A DNA stretch of 64,000 nt from Streptococcus parasanguinis CC87K (GCF_000507765.1 NZ_KI669405.1:30025-94024), one strand, 5' to 3'. Positions 27,481 to 37,682 are shown, counted from the first letter of the stretch. Numbers and translations are program-made. The notes: generated by a model not told the origin, from the letters alone.

Positions 27481-27708
27481 ATGTTAAATAAATTATTGTC
27501 CTTATATTTACAAAGTTTAGTGACGACAACGATTTTAGTTGGGATCGCTTCTTGTATTTGGATTGGCTACCGTGCCCTTAAGAAGAAAGATAAAACAGCC
27601 AAGCAACGACAAGCGCATTTGTATGATATCCTCTTAATTGATATCATGACGATTCCTATTTTAACCTTTGCGGTCATAGGGATCTTGTTTATCTTTCAAG
27701 CACGATAA
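27481..27708 (+). CDS. DUF4059 family small membrane protein
   Basis: 75 residues from ATG 27481, preferred over an in-frame ATG at 27445 because GGAG lies just before it and the upstream codons fall in the terminator tract. Two hydrophobic helices (about 8-28 and 48-72) flank a basic loop (RALKKKDKTAKQRQ). DUF4059 proteins are, to my knowledge, found mainly in streptococci, next to trxB and this ABC transporter. Function is unknown. The neighbourhood hints at thiol or cystine metabolism, but that is inference from position only. Confidence 0.8.
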   Translation: MLNKLLSLYLQSLVTTTILVGIASCIWIGYRALKKKDKTAKQRQAHLYDILLIDIMTIPILTFAVIGILFIFQAR

Positions 27709-27737
27709 TTGCAAAAATGCCGTGTTAGAATTATAAT
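27709..27737 (+). promoter_or_regulatory. trxB promoter
   Basis: TTGCAA (27709-27714), 17-base spacer, TATAAT (27732-27737). Confidence 0.85.
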
Positions 27738-27767
27738 GATTACAACGAAACGGAAAAGAGGTTGACT

Positions 27768-28679
27768 ATGTTTGATACAGTGATTATTGGAGCAGGTCCT
27801 GCAGGGATGACTGCGGCCCTTTATGCAGCACGAAGTAATTTAAAAGTCGCTTTGATTGAGAGAGGGATTCCAGGCGGCCAAATGAACAATACATCTGACA
27901 TTGAAAACTATCCTGGCTATGCCAATATTAGTGGCCCGGAGTTGGCTGAAAAAATGTTTGAGCCCTTAGAAAATCTTGGTGTGGAACATTTGTTTGGTCA
28001 GGTAGAGCGCATCGAAGACCACGGAGCAACCAAAAAGATTGTCACAGATGACGGGGAATTTGAAGCTAAGACCCTTGTGATTGCAACAGGATCTAACCAC
28101 CGTTTATTAAATGTCCCTGGTGAAGAGGAGCTGAATAGTAGAGGGGTTTCCTACTGTGCTGTTTGTGATGGAGCTTTCTTTAGAGATGAAGATCTCTTGG
28201 TCGTTGGTGGTGGCGATTCTGCGGTAGAAGAAGCTGTCTTTTTGACGCAGTTTGCAAAAACAGTGACCATTGCCCATCGTCGTGATCAGTTGCGTGCCCA
28301 AAAAGTTCTTCAAGACCGTGCCTTTGCCAATGATAAAATTCACTTTGCTTGGAATACAGTTGTTGAAGAAATTAAGGGGGAACAAAAAGTAACGTCTGTC
28401 CTTTTAAAAGATGTGAAGACAGGAGAGGTTAGAGAGCAGGCTTTCGGTGGTGTCTTTATCTATGTCGGTTTAGATCCTGTCAGTGATTTTGCGACGGAAC
28501 TTGGTATTTTAGATGAAAATGGCTGGGTGGTGACGGATGATCATATGAGGACCACAGTCCCAGGTATTTTTGCGGTTGGTGATGTTCGTCAAAAAGACCT
28601 ACGTCAAGTGACGACAGCAGTCGGAGACGGTGCGATTGCTGGCCAAGAAGTTTATAAATATATCACAGAAAACTTTTAA
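27768..28679 (+). CDS. trxB: Thioredoxin reductase
   Basis: 303 residues from ATG 27768, with AAGAGG before it; an in-frame TTG two codons upstream is less likely. FAD/NADPH flavoenzyme that reduces thioredoxin in the cytoplasm. GAGPAG (8-13) is the FAD loop, the redox-active C130-A-V-C133 lies in SYCAVCDG, VVGGGDSAVEEA binds NADPH and GIFAVGDVR closes the FAD site. Length is standard for the low-molecular-weight type. It follows the cystine-type transporter genes and has its own promoter and terminator. Confidence 0.97.
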   Translation: MFDTVIIGAGPAGMTAALYAARSNLKVALIERGIPGGQMNNTSDIENYPGYANISGPELAEKMFEPLENLGVEHLFGQVERIEDHGATKKIVTDDGEFEAKTLVIATGSNHRLLNVPGEEELNSRGVSYCAVCDGAFFRDEDLLVVGGGDSAVEEAVFLTQFAKTVTIAHRRDQLRAQKVLQDRAFANDKIHFAWNTVVEEIKGEQKVTSVLLKDVKTGEVREQAFGGVFIYVGLDPVSDFATELGILDENGWVVTDDHMRTTVPGIFAVGDVRQKDLRQVTTAVGDGAIAGQEVYKYITENF

Positions 28680-28685
28680 TCTTTT

Positions 28686-28718
28686 AAAAATCTGAGGTTT
28701 GTGTCTCAGATTTTTTTT
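28686..28718. terminator. trxB terminator
   Basis: AAAAATCTGAG (28686-28696) pairs exactly with CTCAGATTTTT (28705-28715), followed by more Ts. Confidence 0.93.
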
Positions 28719-28818
28719 GTGCTTTCCTTTCAGTATTCAATAGGGCTGAAATGTGCTATAATGGTACTAATTTTATGGTAGGAATTCATAGAACAAATCA
28801 AAAAAAAGAGGTATTCAT

Positions 28819-30279
28819 ATGTATCCAGATGACAGTTTAACCTTGCATACTGATTTATACCAAATCAACATGATGCAGGTCTATTTTGATCAAGGTATCC
28901 ACAATAAACATGCTGTATTTGAAGTGTATTTTCGTCAACAGCCTTTTAAAAACGGCTATGCTGTATTTGCTGGCTTAGAGCGAATTGTGAAATATTTGGA
29001 AAACTTGAGTTTTTCTGAGAGCGATATTGCCTATTTAGAGTCACTTGGTTATCATGGAGCCTTCTTGGAATATCTCCGTGATCTTAAGTTGGAACTGACA
29101 GTACGCTCGGCTCAAGAAGGTGACTTAGTTTTTGCCAATGAACCAATTGTCCAGGTCGAAGGCCCTCTGGCTCAGTGTCAATTGGTGGAAACAGCCCTCT
29201 TAAATATTGTCAACTTTCAAACCTTGATAGCCACAAAGGCTGCACGCATTCGTTCGGTCATTGAAGATGAGCCTTTGATGGAATTTGGGACACGCCGCGC
29301 GCAAGAAATGGATGCTGCGATTTGGGGAACTCGTGCGGCAGTCATCGGAGGTGCTAATGGGACTAGTAATGTTCGGGCAGGAAAACTCTTTGGAATCCCT
29401 GTTTTAGGAACCCATGCCCATTCTCTTGTACAGGTATATGGAAATGACTACCAAGCCTTTAAGGCCTACGCGGAAACCCATAAAGATTGTGTCTTCCTCG
29501 TCGATACCTATGATACTCTTCGTATTGGGGTTCCTGCAGCTATTCAGGTAGCGCGTGAAATGGGAGAGAAGATCAATTTCCTAGGCGTACGGATTGACTC
29601 AGGAGATATTGCCTATATTTCTAAAAAGGTTCGCCAGCAATTAGATGAGGCTGGGTTTACAAATGCTAAAATCTACGCTTCTAACGACTTGGATGAAAAT
29701 ACCATCCTCAACTTAAAAATGCAAAAAGCAAAAATTGATGTATGGGGTGTGGGAACCAAGCTCATTACGGCTTACGATCAACCAGCACTTGGGGCGGTAT
29801 ACAAAATTGTTTCTGTTGAAAACGAAGCAGGAGAGATGATCAATACCATCAAGCTTTCTAATAATGCAGAGAAAGTTTCTACTCCAGGTAAAAAGCAAGT
29901 CTGGCGGATTACGAGTCGTGAAAAAGGTAAGTCAGAAGGGGACTACATCACTTATGATGGAGTAGATGTTTCACAACTGACAGAACTTAAAATGTTCCAT
30001 CCGACTTATACCTACATCAATAAAACGGTCCGAAACTTTGAGGCTATTCCTCTTTTAGTGGATATTTTTAAAGAGGGGCAATTGGTTTATCAACTACCAC
30101 CATTATCAGAAATTCAAGAATATGCTCGTAAAAATTACGATCAATTGTGGGATGAATACAAGCGTGTCCTCAATCCACAGCATTACCCAGTTGACTTGGC
30201 AAAAGATATTTGGCAGGATAAGATGGATCTAATCGAGGAAATGCGTAACAAGGCCAATGGAGAAGGAGAAGCAAAATGA
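28819..30279 (+). CDS. pncB: Nicotinate phosphoribosyltransferase
   Basis: 486 residues. Converts nicotinate plus PRPP and ATP to nicotinate mononucleotide, the first step of NAD salvage. The start [18 protein letters not shown], the [11 protein letters not shown] segment, the catalytic histidine in [10 protein letters not shown] (about residue 198-200), [13 protein letters not shown] and ASNDLDE are all conserved. AGAGG precedes the ATG, and an extended -10 (TGC-TATAAT, 28757-28762) lies upstream. Its stop overlaps the nadE start by four bases. Streptococci lack de novo NAD synthesis, which makes this salvage pair important. Confidence 0.96.
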   Translation: MYPDDSLTLHTDLYQINMMQVYFDQGIHNKHAVFEVYFRQQPFKNGYAVFAGLERIVKYLENLSFSESDIAYLESLGYHGAFLEYLRDLKLELTVRSAQEGDLVFANEPIVQVEGPLAQCQLVETALLNIVNFQTLIATKAARIRSVIEDEPLMEFGTRRAQEMDAAIWGTRAAVIGGANGTSNVRAGKLFGIPVLGTHAHSLVQVYGNDYQAFKAYAETHKDCVFLVDTYDTLRIGVPAAIQVAREMGEKINFLGVRIDSGDIAYISKKVRQQLDEAGFTNAKIYASNDLDENTILNLKMQKAKIDVWGVGTKLITAYDQPALGAVYKIVSVENEAGEMINTIKLSNNAEKVSTPGKKQVWRITSREKGKSEGDYITYDGVDVSQLTELKMFHPTYTYINKTVRNFEAIPLLVDIFKEGQLVYQLPPLSEIQEYARKNYDQLWDEYKRVLNPQHYPVDLAKDIWQDKMDLIEEMRNKANGEGEAK

Positions 30280-31100
30280 GTTTGCAAGAAGAGATTATCC
30301 AACAATTGGGTGTCAAGCCTAGCATTGATCCTCAGGAAGAGAATCGCCGCTCAGTTGATTTCTTAAAAAGATATCTAAAAAAACATCCCTTCTTGAAAAC
30401 ATTTGTATTAGGGATCTCAGGAGGACAAGATTCGACTCTTGCTGGACGGTTAGCTCAATTAGCCATGGAAGAAATGCGCGCAGAGACAGGAGATGCCTCC
30501 TATCAATTTATTGCTGTTCGCCTTCCTTATGGGGTACAGGCAGATGAAGAAGATGCCCAAAAAGCTTTGGCCTTCATCCAGCCAGATGTCAGCCTAGTCG
30601 TTAACATCAAGGAATCGGTTGATGCCATGGAACGCGCTGTCGAAGCAACAGGAACGGATATCTCCGACTTCAACAAGGGCAATATCAAGGCACGTAGCCG
30701 CATGATTGCTCAGTATGCTCTAGCAGGAGCACATAGCGGAGCAGTGATTGGGACGGATCATGCTGCGGAAAATATTACTGGCTTCTTCACAAAATTTGGA
30801 GATGGTGGTGCAGATATTCTACCTCTATTCCGTTTGAACAAGCGCCAAGGAAAACAATTGCTTAAAGCCTTGGGAGCTGATCCTGCTCTCTATGAGAAAA
30901 TCCCAACTGCAGATTTGGAAGAAGAAAAACCAGGTGTTGCTGATGAAGTAGCGCTGGGTGTCACCTATAATGAAATCGATGATTACCTAGAAGGCAAACA
31001 AGTAAGCCCAGAAGCTCAAGCAACTATTGAAAAATGGTGGTACAAAGGCCAACACAAACGCCACTTGCCAATCACAGTATTTGATCATTTCTGGGAGTGA
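30276..31100 (+). CDS. nadE: NH3-dependent NAD+ synthetase
   Basis: 274 residues. Amidates deamido-NAD with ammonia and ATP, the last step of NAD synthesis. The PP-loop SGGQDS at residues 48-53, [22 protein letters not shown] and the C-terminal [13 protein letters not shown] identify the short ammonia-type enzyme. ATGA overlap with pncB indicates coupled translation. The final codons FWE and the TGA lie in the left arm of a repeat hairpin (copy B, 31097-31143), so the insertion may have supplied the present stop codon. No other terminator was found right after it. Confidence 0.96.
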   Translation: MSLQEEIIQQLGVKPSIDPQEENRRSVDFLKRYLKKHPFLKTFVLGISGGQDSTLAGRLAQLAMEEMRAETGDASYQFIAVRLPYGVQADEEDAQKALAFIQPDVSLVVNIKESVDAMERAVEATGTDISDFNKGNIKARSRMIAQYALAGAHSGAVIGTDHAAENITGFFTKFGDGGADILPLFRLNKRQGKQLLKALGADPALYEKIPTADLEEEKPGVADEVALGVTYNEIDDYLEGKQVSPEAQATIEKWWYKGQHKRHLPITVFDHFWE

Positions 31101-31143
31101 GACAGAAATCGGTAACTCGTAGAGTTCGATTTCGTAGTCTCAC
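31097..31143. repeat. Intergenic hairpin repeat, copy B, containing the nadE stop codon
   Basis: GTGAGAC (31097-31103) with GTCTCAC (31137-31143), then GAAATCG with CGATTTC and AACTC with GAGTT. Relative to copy A the stem bases differ in compensating pairs (GGG to GAG with CCC to CTC; AATTC/GAATT to AACTC/GAGTT), which shows the fold is conserved. It overlaps the last codon and stop of nadE. Confidence 0.88.
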
Positions 31144-31272
31144 CCCCGCAAGGCTGTCTAGATTGAAAGGTACTCAAAGAGCTCCGTTCAAATCAGCCAG
31201 CTACTGCGTCAATGTATCATTGAAAAGCTCATGGATGAGGTGGAAACAAATAGAATTTTTCTATTAATACTA

Positions 31273-31312
31273 GACAGAAATCGGTAACTCGTAGAGTTCG
31301 ATTTCGTAGTCC
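31273..31312. repeat. Intergenic hairpin repeat, copy C (shortened outer stem)
   Basis: GAC-A-GAAATCG...CGATTTC-GTA-GTC with the AACTC/GAGTT inner stem identical to copy B. The outer stem is reduced to three pairs. It lies 129 bases after copy B; the stretch between holds no ORF of note. Confidence 0.82.
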
Positions 31313-31344
31313 GACTATACAATATTGTGAAAATCATCAAAAAG

Positions 31345-31371
31345 AAGGGCGGTTTTATCCGTCCTTTTCAT
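31345..31371 (+). terminator. Terminator before the GNAT gene
   Basis: AAGGGCGG (31345-31352) pairs with CCGTCCTT (31359-31366), one G-T pair, then TTCAT. It is probably the true end of the pncB-nadE transcript. Confidence 0.7.
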
Positions 31372-31433
31372 CTAGATTAAAGTAAAAAAATTGCAGAATT
31401 CAAGTTGCATGAAAAAACGAAGGGAGATAACAT

Positions 31434-31985
31434 ATGAATCATCTTGGTAGTCTTGTTATGGAGACAGAGCATTTATACTTGAGGCCTTTCGTTTTGGAAG
31501 ATGCACCAGCGATGTATGAAAATTGGGCTTCTGATCCTGAAAATCTGAAATATGTTACCTGGGATGCCCATACATCTTCTGAGAGGACCAGAGAATCGAT
31601 CAAAAGATGGGTCGAACAGTATCAAAAACCAGATACTTATAAATGGGCGATCTGTTTCAAAACATCACCGGATCAGGTAATTGGAGATATTAGTGTGGTT
31701 TCCCAAGACCAGGAAAGTCAATCTTGCGAGCTGGGTTATATCCTTGGCAAGAAATTCTGGGGGAAGGGATTCATGACAGAAGCTGTCATAGCTGTTTTGG
31801 ATTTCTTATTGAACGAAGTTGGATTTAAAGAAATTAAAGCCACTTATATCAGTTTAAATCCTGCTTCTGGAAAAGTCATGGAAAAGGCCGGAATGCAGTA
31901 TGTAGAAATCATCCCTCATGCTATTCAACGCAAAGGATACTGCGGGGATAAAATTATTTATTCCATACAGAACCCCTCTCTATAG
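31434..31985 (+). CDS. GNAT-family N-acetyltransferase (RimJ/RimL type)
   Basis: 183 residues. Typical acetyltransferase_3 layout: METEHLYLRPFVLEDAPAMY at the start, the acetyl-CoA loop in LGKKFWGKGFMTEAV (about 102-116), and a C-terminal NPASGKVMEKAGMQY. Relatives acetylate ribosomal protein N-termini or small amines; nothing here fixes the substrate. GGGAG lies before the ATG. It stands between the repeat-bearing spacer and the pepC promoter and appears to be a single-gene unit. Confidence 0.88.
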   Translation: MNHLGSLVMETEHLYLRPFVLEDAPAMYENWASDPENLKYVTWDAHTSSERTRESIKRWVEQYQKPDTYKWAICFKTSPDQVIGDISVVSQDQESQSCELGYILGKKFWGKGFMTEAVIAVLDFLLNEVGFKEIKATYISLNPASGKVMEKAGMQYVEIIPHAIQRKGYCGDKIIYSIQNPSL

Positions 31986-31997
31986 GGTGATTTTTAC

Positions 31998-32025
31998 TTG
32001 AAGATTCTGCTCAAAGGATTATAAT
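31998..32025 (+). promoter_or_regulatory. pepC promoter
   Basis: TTGAAG (31998-32003), 16-base spacer, TATAAT (32020-32025). Confidence 0.8.
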
Positions 32026-32052
32026 AGTAGATAACAAAAAAAGGAGATTGCT

Positions 32053-33387
32053 ATGTCAGAATTAACTATAGAATTTACAGACCAGCTCTATGCCAATTAT
32101 GAAGCAAACGTGAAATATGCGGCTCTTGAAAATGCTGTTACCCACAATGGGATTCATGCATCGCTTGAAACGCGCAAGAGTGCAGTAGAACATACACCAG
32201 TCTTTTCACTTGATTTGACCAAGGACAAGGTTACAAACCAAAAAGCATCTGGTCGTTGTTGGATGTTTGCGGCTTTAAATACCTTCCGTCACAAGATGAT
32301 CTCAAGCTTCCAATTGGAAGATTTTGAGTTGTCTCAAGCACATACTTTCTTTTGGGATAAGTATGAAAAAGCAAACTGGTTTTTGGAGCAAGTGATTACT
32401 ACAGCAGACCAAGAATTAACCAGCCGTAAGGTGGCTTTTCTCCTACAAACCCCTCAACAAGATGGCGGTCAATGGGATATGGTAGTATCTCTCTTTGAGA
32501 AATACGGAGTGGTTCCAAAATCAGTTTATCCAGAATCGATTTCTTCAAGCAATAGCCGGGAATTGAACACCTACCTCAATAAACTCTTGCGTCAAGATGC
32601 GCAAATCTTGCGTGATTTGATTCACTCAGGCGCAGATAGTGAGGCAGTTGCGAGCAAGAAACAAGCCTTGTTGCAAGAAATCTTTAACTTCTTGGCTATG
32701 TCTTTAGGATTGCCTCCGCGTGAATTTGACTTTTCATACCGTGATAAGGACAACCAATTCCATAGCGAAAGTGGGTTAACTCCACAAAGCTTCTACAAAA
32801 AATATGTAGACCTTCAATTAGACGATTACGTCTCTATTATCAATGCCCCAACTACAGACAAGCCATATGGAAAATCTTACACCGTAGATATGCTGGGCAA
32901 TGTGGTTGGTAGCCGTCCAGTCCGCTACCTAAATGTTCCAATGGATCGATTGAAAGAATTAGCCATTGCTCAAATGAAAGCAGGAGAAACTGTCTGGTTT
33001 GGTTCAGATGTAGGCCAAGTCAGCAACCGTAAAGCCGGAATCCTGGCAACAGATGTCTACGATTTTGAAGCAGGCATGGACATTCATTTGACACAAGACA
33101 AGGCGGGTCGCTTGGACTATGCAGAAAGTCTCATGACACATGCTATGGTCTTGACAGGGGTTGATTTAGACGAAGCAGGTCAGTCTCGTAAATGGAAGGT
33201 TGAAAATTCATGGGGAGACAAGGTCGGTACAGATGGTTACTTTGTGGCTTCTGATGCTTGGATGGATGAATATACCTACCAAATCGTGGTTCGTAAAGAA
33301 TTCCTAACAGCAGACGAATTAGCAGCCTATGAAGCAGAACCAATTGTCCTAGCACCGTGGGATCCAATGGGAGCTTTGGCAAAATAA
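32053..33387 (+). CDS. pepC: Aminopeptidase C (bleomycin hydrolase family, C1B)
   Basis: 444 residues. Cytoplasmic cysteine aminopeptidase, a hexameric papain-fold enzyme that trims peptides after uptake. The triad is intact: C69 in SGRCWMFAA, H363 in THAMVLTG and N385 in VENSWG. The C-terminal extension that reaches into the active site in this family ends here in APWDPMGALAK. AAGGAG precedes the ATG. Single gene with its own promoter and a perfect terminator. Confidence 0.97.
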   Translation: MSELTIEFTDQLYANYEANVKYAALENAVTHNGIHASLETRKSAVEHTPVFSLDLTKDKVTNQKASGRCWMFAALNTFRHKMISSFQLEDFELSQAHTFFWDKYEKANWFLEQVITTADQELTSRKVAFLLQTPQQDGGQWDMVVSLFEKYGVVPKSVYPESISSSNSRELNTYLNKLLRQDAQILRDLIHSGADSEAVASKKQALLQEIFNFLAMSLGLPPREFDFSYRDKDNQFHSESGLTPQSFYKKYVDLQLDDYVSIINAPTTDKPYGKSYTVDMLGNVVGSRPVRYLNVPMDRLKELAIAQMKAGETVWFGSDVGQVSNRKAGILATDVYDFEAGMDIHLTQDKAGRLDYAESLMTHAMVLTGVDLDEAGQSRKWKVENSWGDKVGTDGYFVASDAWMDEYTYQIVVRKEFLTADELAAYEAEPIVLAPWDPMGALAK

Positions 33388-33395
33388 TGATACAG

Positions 33396-33420
33396 AAAAG
33401 AGCCGAAAGGCTCTTTTTTT
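33396..33420 (+). terminator. pepC terminator
   Basis: AAAAGAGCC (33396-33404), GAAA loop, GGCTCTTTT (33409-33417), then Ts. Confidence 0.95.
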
Positions 33421-33502
33421 TATATACTCAAAAATAAAAAAGCTGGGAAGTCTAACTAAATAAATCAGATTTTATTCGTTCTGGTTTTTTAACCATTGTT
33501 TT

Positions 33503-33531
33503 AAAAAAAGCCGGGCAAAAGCCCGACTTCT
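33503..33531 (-). terminator. Terminator of the recU-pbp1A operon
   Basis: On the minus strand AGTCGGGC-TTTT-GCCCGGCT is followed by a long T-run (plus strand 33503-33528), just beyond the pbp1A stop. Confidence 0.9.
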
Positions 33532-33539
33532 CTGTTATA

Positions 33540-35654
33540 TTATTCGTTATGATTGTTAGATTCTTGTGAAGAAGGCTCAGATGGTTTAGATGGATTTTCT
33601 TCGTTCGAAGAGCTAGACGATGGTTCTTCATACGAATACTGATCAGTGGAATAACTTGGCTCATAGTAGTAGTTATTGTAGTTGTTCTTACCATTGTTTA
33701 AGTAGAGATAAGAACCACTTCGATACAGTCCACTTGGTTGCGTCCAATCCGTATGACCAGAGTTATTATTATTAGCAAGATAGAGCATCATTTGACGGTA
33801 GACATCCGTTGCGACCTGTATTCCATTATCCAATACTGGTGTAAAGCGATTGGAATAACCTGTCCATACTGCCATGGCATATTCAGGAGTGTAGCCTACA
33901 AACAATTCATCCGGTGTTACAATATTTGAATAAGCATTTTTTGTCAATTTACCGATTTCGTTATCAGCATAGTTTGATGTACCTGTCTTACCAGCTTGGT
34001 AGATTCCCGAAATGGCAGCATTTGTACCGGTACCAGACAAGAGAACTGTCTTCATCATATCTGTCATCATGTAGGCAGTTGTTGCTTTCATTGCACGAGT
34101 TCCTTCGGACTCAAATTCCTTGGTTGTGCCATCACTAAAGACAACCCGACTAACATAGGATGGTTTGTAATAGGTACCGCCATTGGCAAAAGCAGCATAG
34201 GCAGCTGCCATTTTCTCACTGCTGGCTCCGTATTTGTTGCTAGAATCGCTAGTGTTACTCGAGATAGCGTTGGCGTAAACCATTTCTGGGTAATCGATCC
34301 CTAATCCATTGAGGAATTTCTTAGCTTGTTTAAGACCAACTTTTTCCAGGGCCTTCACCGCAGGCACGTTACGAGATTGTTGAATTGCGTAGGTAATGGA
34401 CATGCTACCATAGTATGAACGGTCCCAGTTGTAGACAGGCGTTGATGAATGAGGGAAGTTGTATGGCGCATCTGTTGTAGTAGCTGCTGTAGAGGTATAT
34501 TCCTCATGTTCAAGAGCTGGTGCGTAATCTGTGATTGGTTTCATTGTTGAACCCCAGTCACGGTTCGTTTCAACCGCTTGGTTTGTACCAAAGGAAACAT
34601 TGCTGGATTGGTGACGAGAACCCAGCTGAGCAATGACTTTACCATTATTAACATCGATAACTGTTGAAGCTACTTGCAATTCATCATCTGGATAGTTGAC
34701 ATATTCATCTGTATTGTAGATGTCCCACAATTTCTTTTGCGCTTCGGTATCAACGTTAGTATAGACATCCATCCCAGTTGTAAGCAAATTGTAGCCCGTT
34801 TCTTCTTCGACTTGCTCGATCACTTCTTTTAGGTAATTATCCATATAGGCTGGGTAACTGCTTGAAGAACTAAGACTTTGCAGACCATCTGTAACAGGTG
34901 TATTGACCGCTGCTTCGTATTGTTTGTTAGAAATGGTCTTCATATCGAGCATTTCTTTTAATACTAAGTTTCGGCGCTGTTGCGCTGCTTCAGGATGGGA
35001 GTATGGATCGTATTGGTTTGGTGCTTGGGGCATCCCCGCAAGGAGTGCCAATTGAGGGAGCGAAAGATCTTTTAGATCTTTTCCGTAATAACTTTTCGCA
35101 GCTGTCTGCATTCCGTAGTTCCCATTCGCCATAAATACTTTATTGACGTAATAGGTCAAGATTTCTTGTTTGGTTGCTTTCTTTTCCAGTTGAGTTGCTA
35201 ACCAAGCTTCTTGGATCTTACGAGAGAGGGTACGGTCAGAGGCCGAAGTGGAGAAATAGGTTAACTTGATCAATTGTTGCGTCAAGGTTGACCCACCTTG
35301 ACTTCCTCCTCGTAAGTTGTGAAGGAAGGAACCGCCGATCCGAATGATGTCGACCCCGCGGTGATTGAAGAAACGGTGGTCTTCAATCGCTACGATAGCA
35401 TTGACCAAATCAGTAGGGATTTCATTGGCTGTGACATTGATTCGTTTCTCAGCCCCCAAATCTGCGATCAAGTTATTTTGGTTGTCATAGATTTTACTAG
35501 ATGTTGTTGCAACCAAATCTTTTTCAGATAAGGTTGGTGCTTTCATAGCATAGTAACTAAATATCAGTCCACCAAGGACGAATAAAAGTAAGAAAAATGA
35601 AATGGCTGCGATGGCAACATATTTCAACCATTGAATGACTGTTTGTTTATTCAT
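33540..35654 (-). CDS. pbp1A: Penicillin-binding protein 1A (bifunctional, class A)
   Basis: 704 residues. Short cytoplasmic start, one membrane helix (about 12-36), GT51 glycosyltransferase domain with the catalytic Glu in [12 protein letters not shown] and [11 protein letters not shown], then the transpeptidase with active serine about S369 in [13 protein letters not shown] in [10 protein letters not shown] and KTG in AGKTGTSNY. The tail is rich in Ser, Asn, Glu and Tyr (low complexity). It polymerises and crosslinks peripheral peptidoglycan. The active-site motif is unaltered STMK. The ATG follows directly on the recU stop, the usual operon pairing. Confidence 0.97.
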   Translation of the reverse strand: MNKQTVIQWLKYVAIAAISFFLLLFVLGGLIFSYYAMKAPTLSEKDLVATTSSKIYDNQNNLIADLGAEKRINVTANEIPTDLVNAIVAIEDHRFFNHRGVDIIRIGGSFLHNLRGGSQGGSTLTQQLIKLTYFSTSASDRTLSRKIQEAWLATQLEKKATKQEILTYYVNKVFMANGNYGMQTAAKSYYGKDLKDLSLPQLALLAGMPQAPNQYDPYSHPEAAQQRRNLVLKEMLDMKTISNKQYEAAVNTPVTDGLQSLSSSSSYPAYMDNYLKEVIEQVEEETGYNLLTTGMDVYTNVDTEAQKKLWDIYNTDEYVNYPDDELQVASTVIDVNNGKVIAQLGSRHQSSNVSFGTNQAVETNRDWGSTMKPITDYAPALEHEEYTSTAATTTDAPYNFPHSSTPVYNWDRSYYGSMSITYAIQQSRNVPAVKALEKVGLKQAKKFLNGLGIDYPEMVYANAISSNTSDSSNKYGASSEKMAAAYAAFANGGTYYKPSYVSRVVFSDGTTKEFESEGTRAMKATTAYMMTDMMKTVLLSGTGTNAAISGIYQAGKTGTSNYADNEIGKLTKNAYSNIVTPDELFVGYTPEYAMAVWTGYSNRFTPVLDNGIQVATDVYRQMMLYLANNNNSGHTDWTQPSGLYRSGSYLYLNNGKNNYNNYYYEPSYSTDQYSYEEPSSSSSNEENPSKPSEPSSQESNNHNE

Positions 35655-36248
35655 TTAAATACCGCCTAGAAGTTTCTGTTCGATAATATCAAGATAAGGA
35701 ACGCTCGGAAGTCGATTCTTATCTACTAGAAAGCCGTACTCCTGAATATAGGAGAGGGGCATGGATTTACTACCATGATCGATGTTGTAATAGTGAATTA
35801 ATGCAGGAGCAGGAAGTAAGTAGGTTTCACTCAACTTTGCAAAATGCAAGAGAACGAAACAGATACCGCCTTGCTGGACAACCGCCTCCATATGATCGAT
35901 CTGATGTTGATGAAAATTTTTCATCGGCATGGATTGCTTTTGCTGTGTTTCCTTAGCTTCAAAATCGATATAGCGTCCCTTGTATACTCCAGAATAGTCC
36001 GTCGTTGAGGCTTGCCTGAAATAGGCTTCAACAATCTTTGCCCGACTGCGACGTGGATAATCCACTTTCACGATTTGAATTGGTGTTGGTTTTTTATGGA
36101 TGACTGCTAGACCTCGAGAAAGATAGTATTGATTACTTTCATTGATCATTTTTTCAAATGTCATCCCACGATTCGCAAAGTCGACTGGATATTTCCTTTG
36201 TGTAGAGACCAAGGTTTTTTTGGCTACTTTATGTGGATAGTTGACCAT
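35655..36248 (-). CDS. recU: Holliday junction resolvase RecU
   Basis: 197 residues. Cleaves Holliday junctions in recombination and DNA repair. The start [10 protein letters not shown], the [13 protein letters not shown] segment and the nuclease core with [24 protein letters not shown] acidic and lysine residues (D, E, K) are conserved, as is the C-terminal [10 protein letters not shown]. It is followed without a gap by pbp1A. A TATAAT on the minus strand (36286-36281) and a GGAG sequence lie upstream of the ATG; the opposite strand carries ypsA. Confidence 0.95.
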   Translation of the reverse strand: MVNYPHKVAKKTLVSTQRKYPVDFANRGMTFEKMINESNQYYLSRGLAVIHKKPTPIQIVKVDYPRRSRAKIVEAYFRQASTTDYSGVYKGRYIDFEAKETQQKQSMPMKNFHQHQIDHMEAVVQQGGICFVLLHFAKLSETYLLPAPALIHYYNIDHGSKSMPLSYIQEYGFLVDKNRLPSVPYLDIIEQKLLGGI

Positions 36249-36312
36249 AGTTCTCCTTATTGGTACAATTACATCACTCTATTATATCATAAATTAGAAT
36301 AATGAGGAAAAA

Positions 36313-36840
36313 ATGAATACCATACTTGTTGCAGGTTATAAGAGTTTTGATGTGGGCGTCTTTTCCAATAAAGATCCTCGACTGACCATTATCAAAAAAG
36401 CCATTGAAAGAGATCTTCGTCGTTTATTTGAAGAAGGAGTGAAATGGCTAGTTTTTTCTGGTAATTTGGGATTTGAGGCTTGGGTACTAGAGGTCGCCTT
36501 TGCATTAAAAAAAGATTACGATTTTCAAATGGCGACAATCTTCCTATTTGAGAATGTTGGCGAAAATTGGAATGAAAGCAATCAGGAATTATTAGCACGC
36601 TTCAAACAGGTGGATTTCGTGAAATATGCCTATCCCCACTATAGCAATCCGGGTCAACTAAAAGAATACAATCAGTTTTTGATAGATAACGCGGATGGAG
36701 CTTATGTTTTTTATGATCCAGAAAATGAAACCAATTTAAAATATCTTTACAAAATGATGGTAGAAAAAGAACCATTTTATGTCAAACAATTAAGTTTTGA
36801 TGACTTAAATGAACTTGCTGAAAATTTTTACGAAAACTAA
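36313..36840 (+). CDS. ypsA: YpsA family SLOG-domain protein (DUF1273)
   Basis: 175 residues. The family motifs [12 protein letters not shown] at the start and the SGNLGFEAW loop near residue 49 match YpsA, a Rossmann-like SLOG protein proposed to bind nucleotides and, in Bacillus and Staphylococcus, to influence cell division when overproduced. It sits beside gpsB and recU-pbp1A, as in Bacillus, supporting a division link, though its biochemistry is unknown. Divergent from recU, with GAGG before the ATG. Confidence 0.92.
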   Translation: MNTILVAGYKSFDVGVFSNKDPRLTIIKKAIERDLRRLFEEGVKWLVFSGNLGFEAWVLEVAFALKKDYDFQMATIFLFENVGENWNESNQELLARFKQVDFVKYAYPHYSNPGQLKEYNQFLIDNADGAYVFYDPENETNLKYLYKMMVEKEPFYVKQLSFDDLNELAENFYEN

Positions 36841-36909
36841 GTGTTATACCTTGATTTTTCTTACCATTTTTTTATATAATTGAGATGATGAACTAGATTG
36901 GAGAGAGTA

Positions 36910-37251
36910 ATGGCGAGTATTATTTTTACTGCGAAAGATATTTTTGATCAAGATTTCAAACGAGAAGTTCGTGGTTATAATAAAGATGAAGTAAATGAAT
37001 TTTTGGATGATGTCATAAAAGACTATGAAACCTATGCTGCTTTGGTGAAGGAATTGCGTGAAGAAAACGCCCGCCTTCGTGAAGAACTTGCCCAAAAAGC
37101 ACAGGAAACACCACAAACATCTCCGATTGCTAGCACCGCTACGCAAGAATTTCCGCAAGTGACAACAGCGACGAACTTTGATATACTCAAACGTCTCAAT
37201 CGTTTGGAAAAAGAAGTTTTTGGGAAACAGATCGTAGATCGCGATTATTAA
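36910..37251 (+). CDS. gpsB: Cell cycle protein GpsB
   Basis: 113 residues from ATG 36910, with GGAGAG before it; the TTG at 36898 is not needed. DivIVA-like N-terminal domain ([31 protein letters not shown]), a coiled coil with Leu/Glu heptads, a Pro/Thr/Gln linker and a short C-terminal trimerisation helix ([18 protein letters not shown]). GpsB bridges PBPs and other division proteins at the septum and in pneumococcus is needed for full StkP activity; pbp1A and stkP are both in this window. It lies directly before rnpB. Confidence 0.96.
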   Translation: MASIIFTAKDIFDQDFKREVRGYNKDEVNEFLDDVIKDYETYAALVKELREENARLREELAQKAQETPQTSPIASTATQEFPQVTTATNFDILKRLNRLEKEVFGKQIVDRDY

Positions 37252-37257
37252 TCCCAT

Positions 37258-37645
37258 AGATCGTGCAATTTTTGGATAATCGCGTGAGAGGATGCTCTCA
37301 TGAGGAAAGTCCATGCTAGCACAGGCTGTGATGCCTGTAGTGTTTGTGCTAGGTGAATCCATAAGCCTAGGGACTTGGTATTCAAGTTACGGCGAGTGAA
37401 GGAGCTAAGTCTAAGGATAAGCTCTAGTAACTCTGAAAGTGCCACAGTGACGTAGTTTTTAGGGAAACCTAAAAAGTGGAACGCGGTAAACCCCTCAAGC
37501 TAGCAACCCAAACTTTGGTCGGGGCATGGAATGCGTGGAAACGAACATAGCATTCTGACTGGAAACAGTAGACAGATGATTATCGAAGGAAATGGTACCT
37601 AGTCATTTCTGGAACAAAACATGGCTTATAGAAAATTGCATATAG
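37258..37645 (+). ncRNA. rnpB: RNase P RNA, class B
   Basis: Catalytic RNA that cuts the 5' leader from pre-tRNAs. P1 is visible as TGCAATTTT (37264-37272) with AAAATTGCA (37632-37640). The conserved GAGGAAAGTCCATGCTAGCA (P4 5' strand and CR-I), the CGGTAAACCCC-type segment and the ACAAAACATGGCTTATAG 3' P4 strand are all present, and its size of about 390 bases suits the low-GC type. Ends are approximate. A terminator follows at 37652-37682. Confidence 0.95.
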
Positions 37646-37651
37646 GTTGAT

Positions 37652-37682
37652 GAGGTGGAGAGAGATCTCAACCTCCTTTTTT
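37652..37682 (+). terminator. rnpB terminator
   Basis: GAGGTGGAGA (37652-37661) pairs with TCTCAACCTC (37666-37675), one mismatch, followed by CTTTTTT. Confidence 0.88.

Noticed and set aside
31325..31342. Rex-box-like sequence TTGTGAAAATCATCAAAA before the GNAT gene
   Set aside because: It matches only the left half well and runs into the terminator stem; the GNAT gene has no redox theme.
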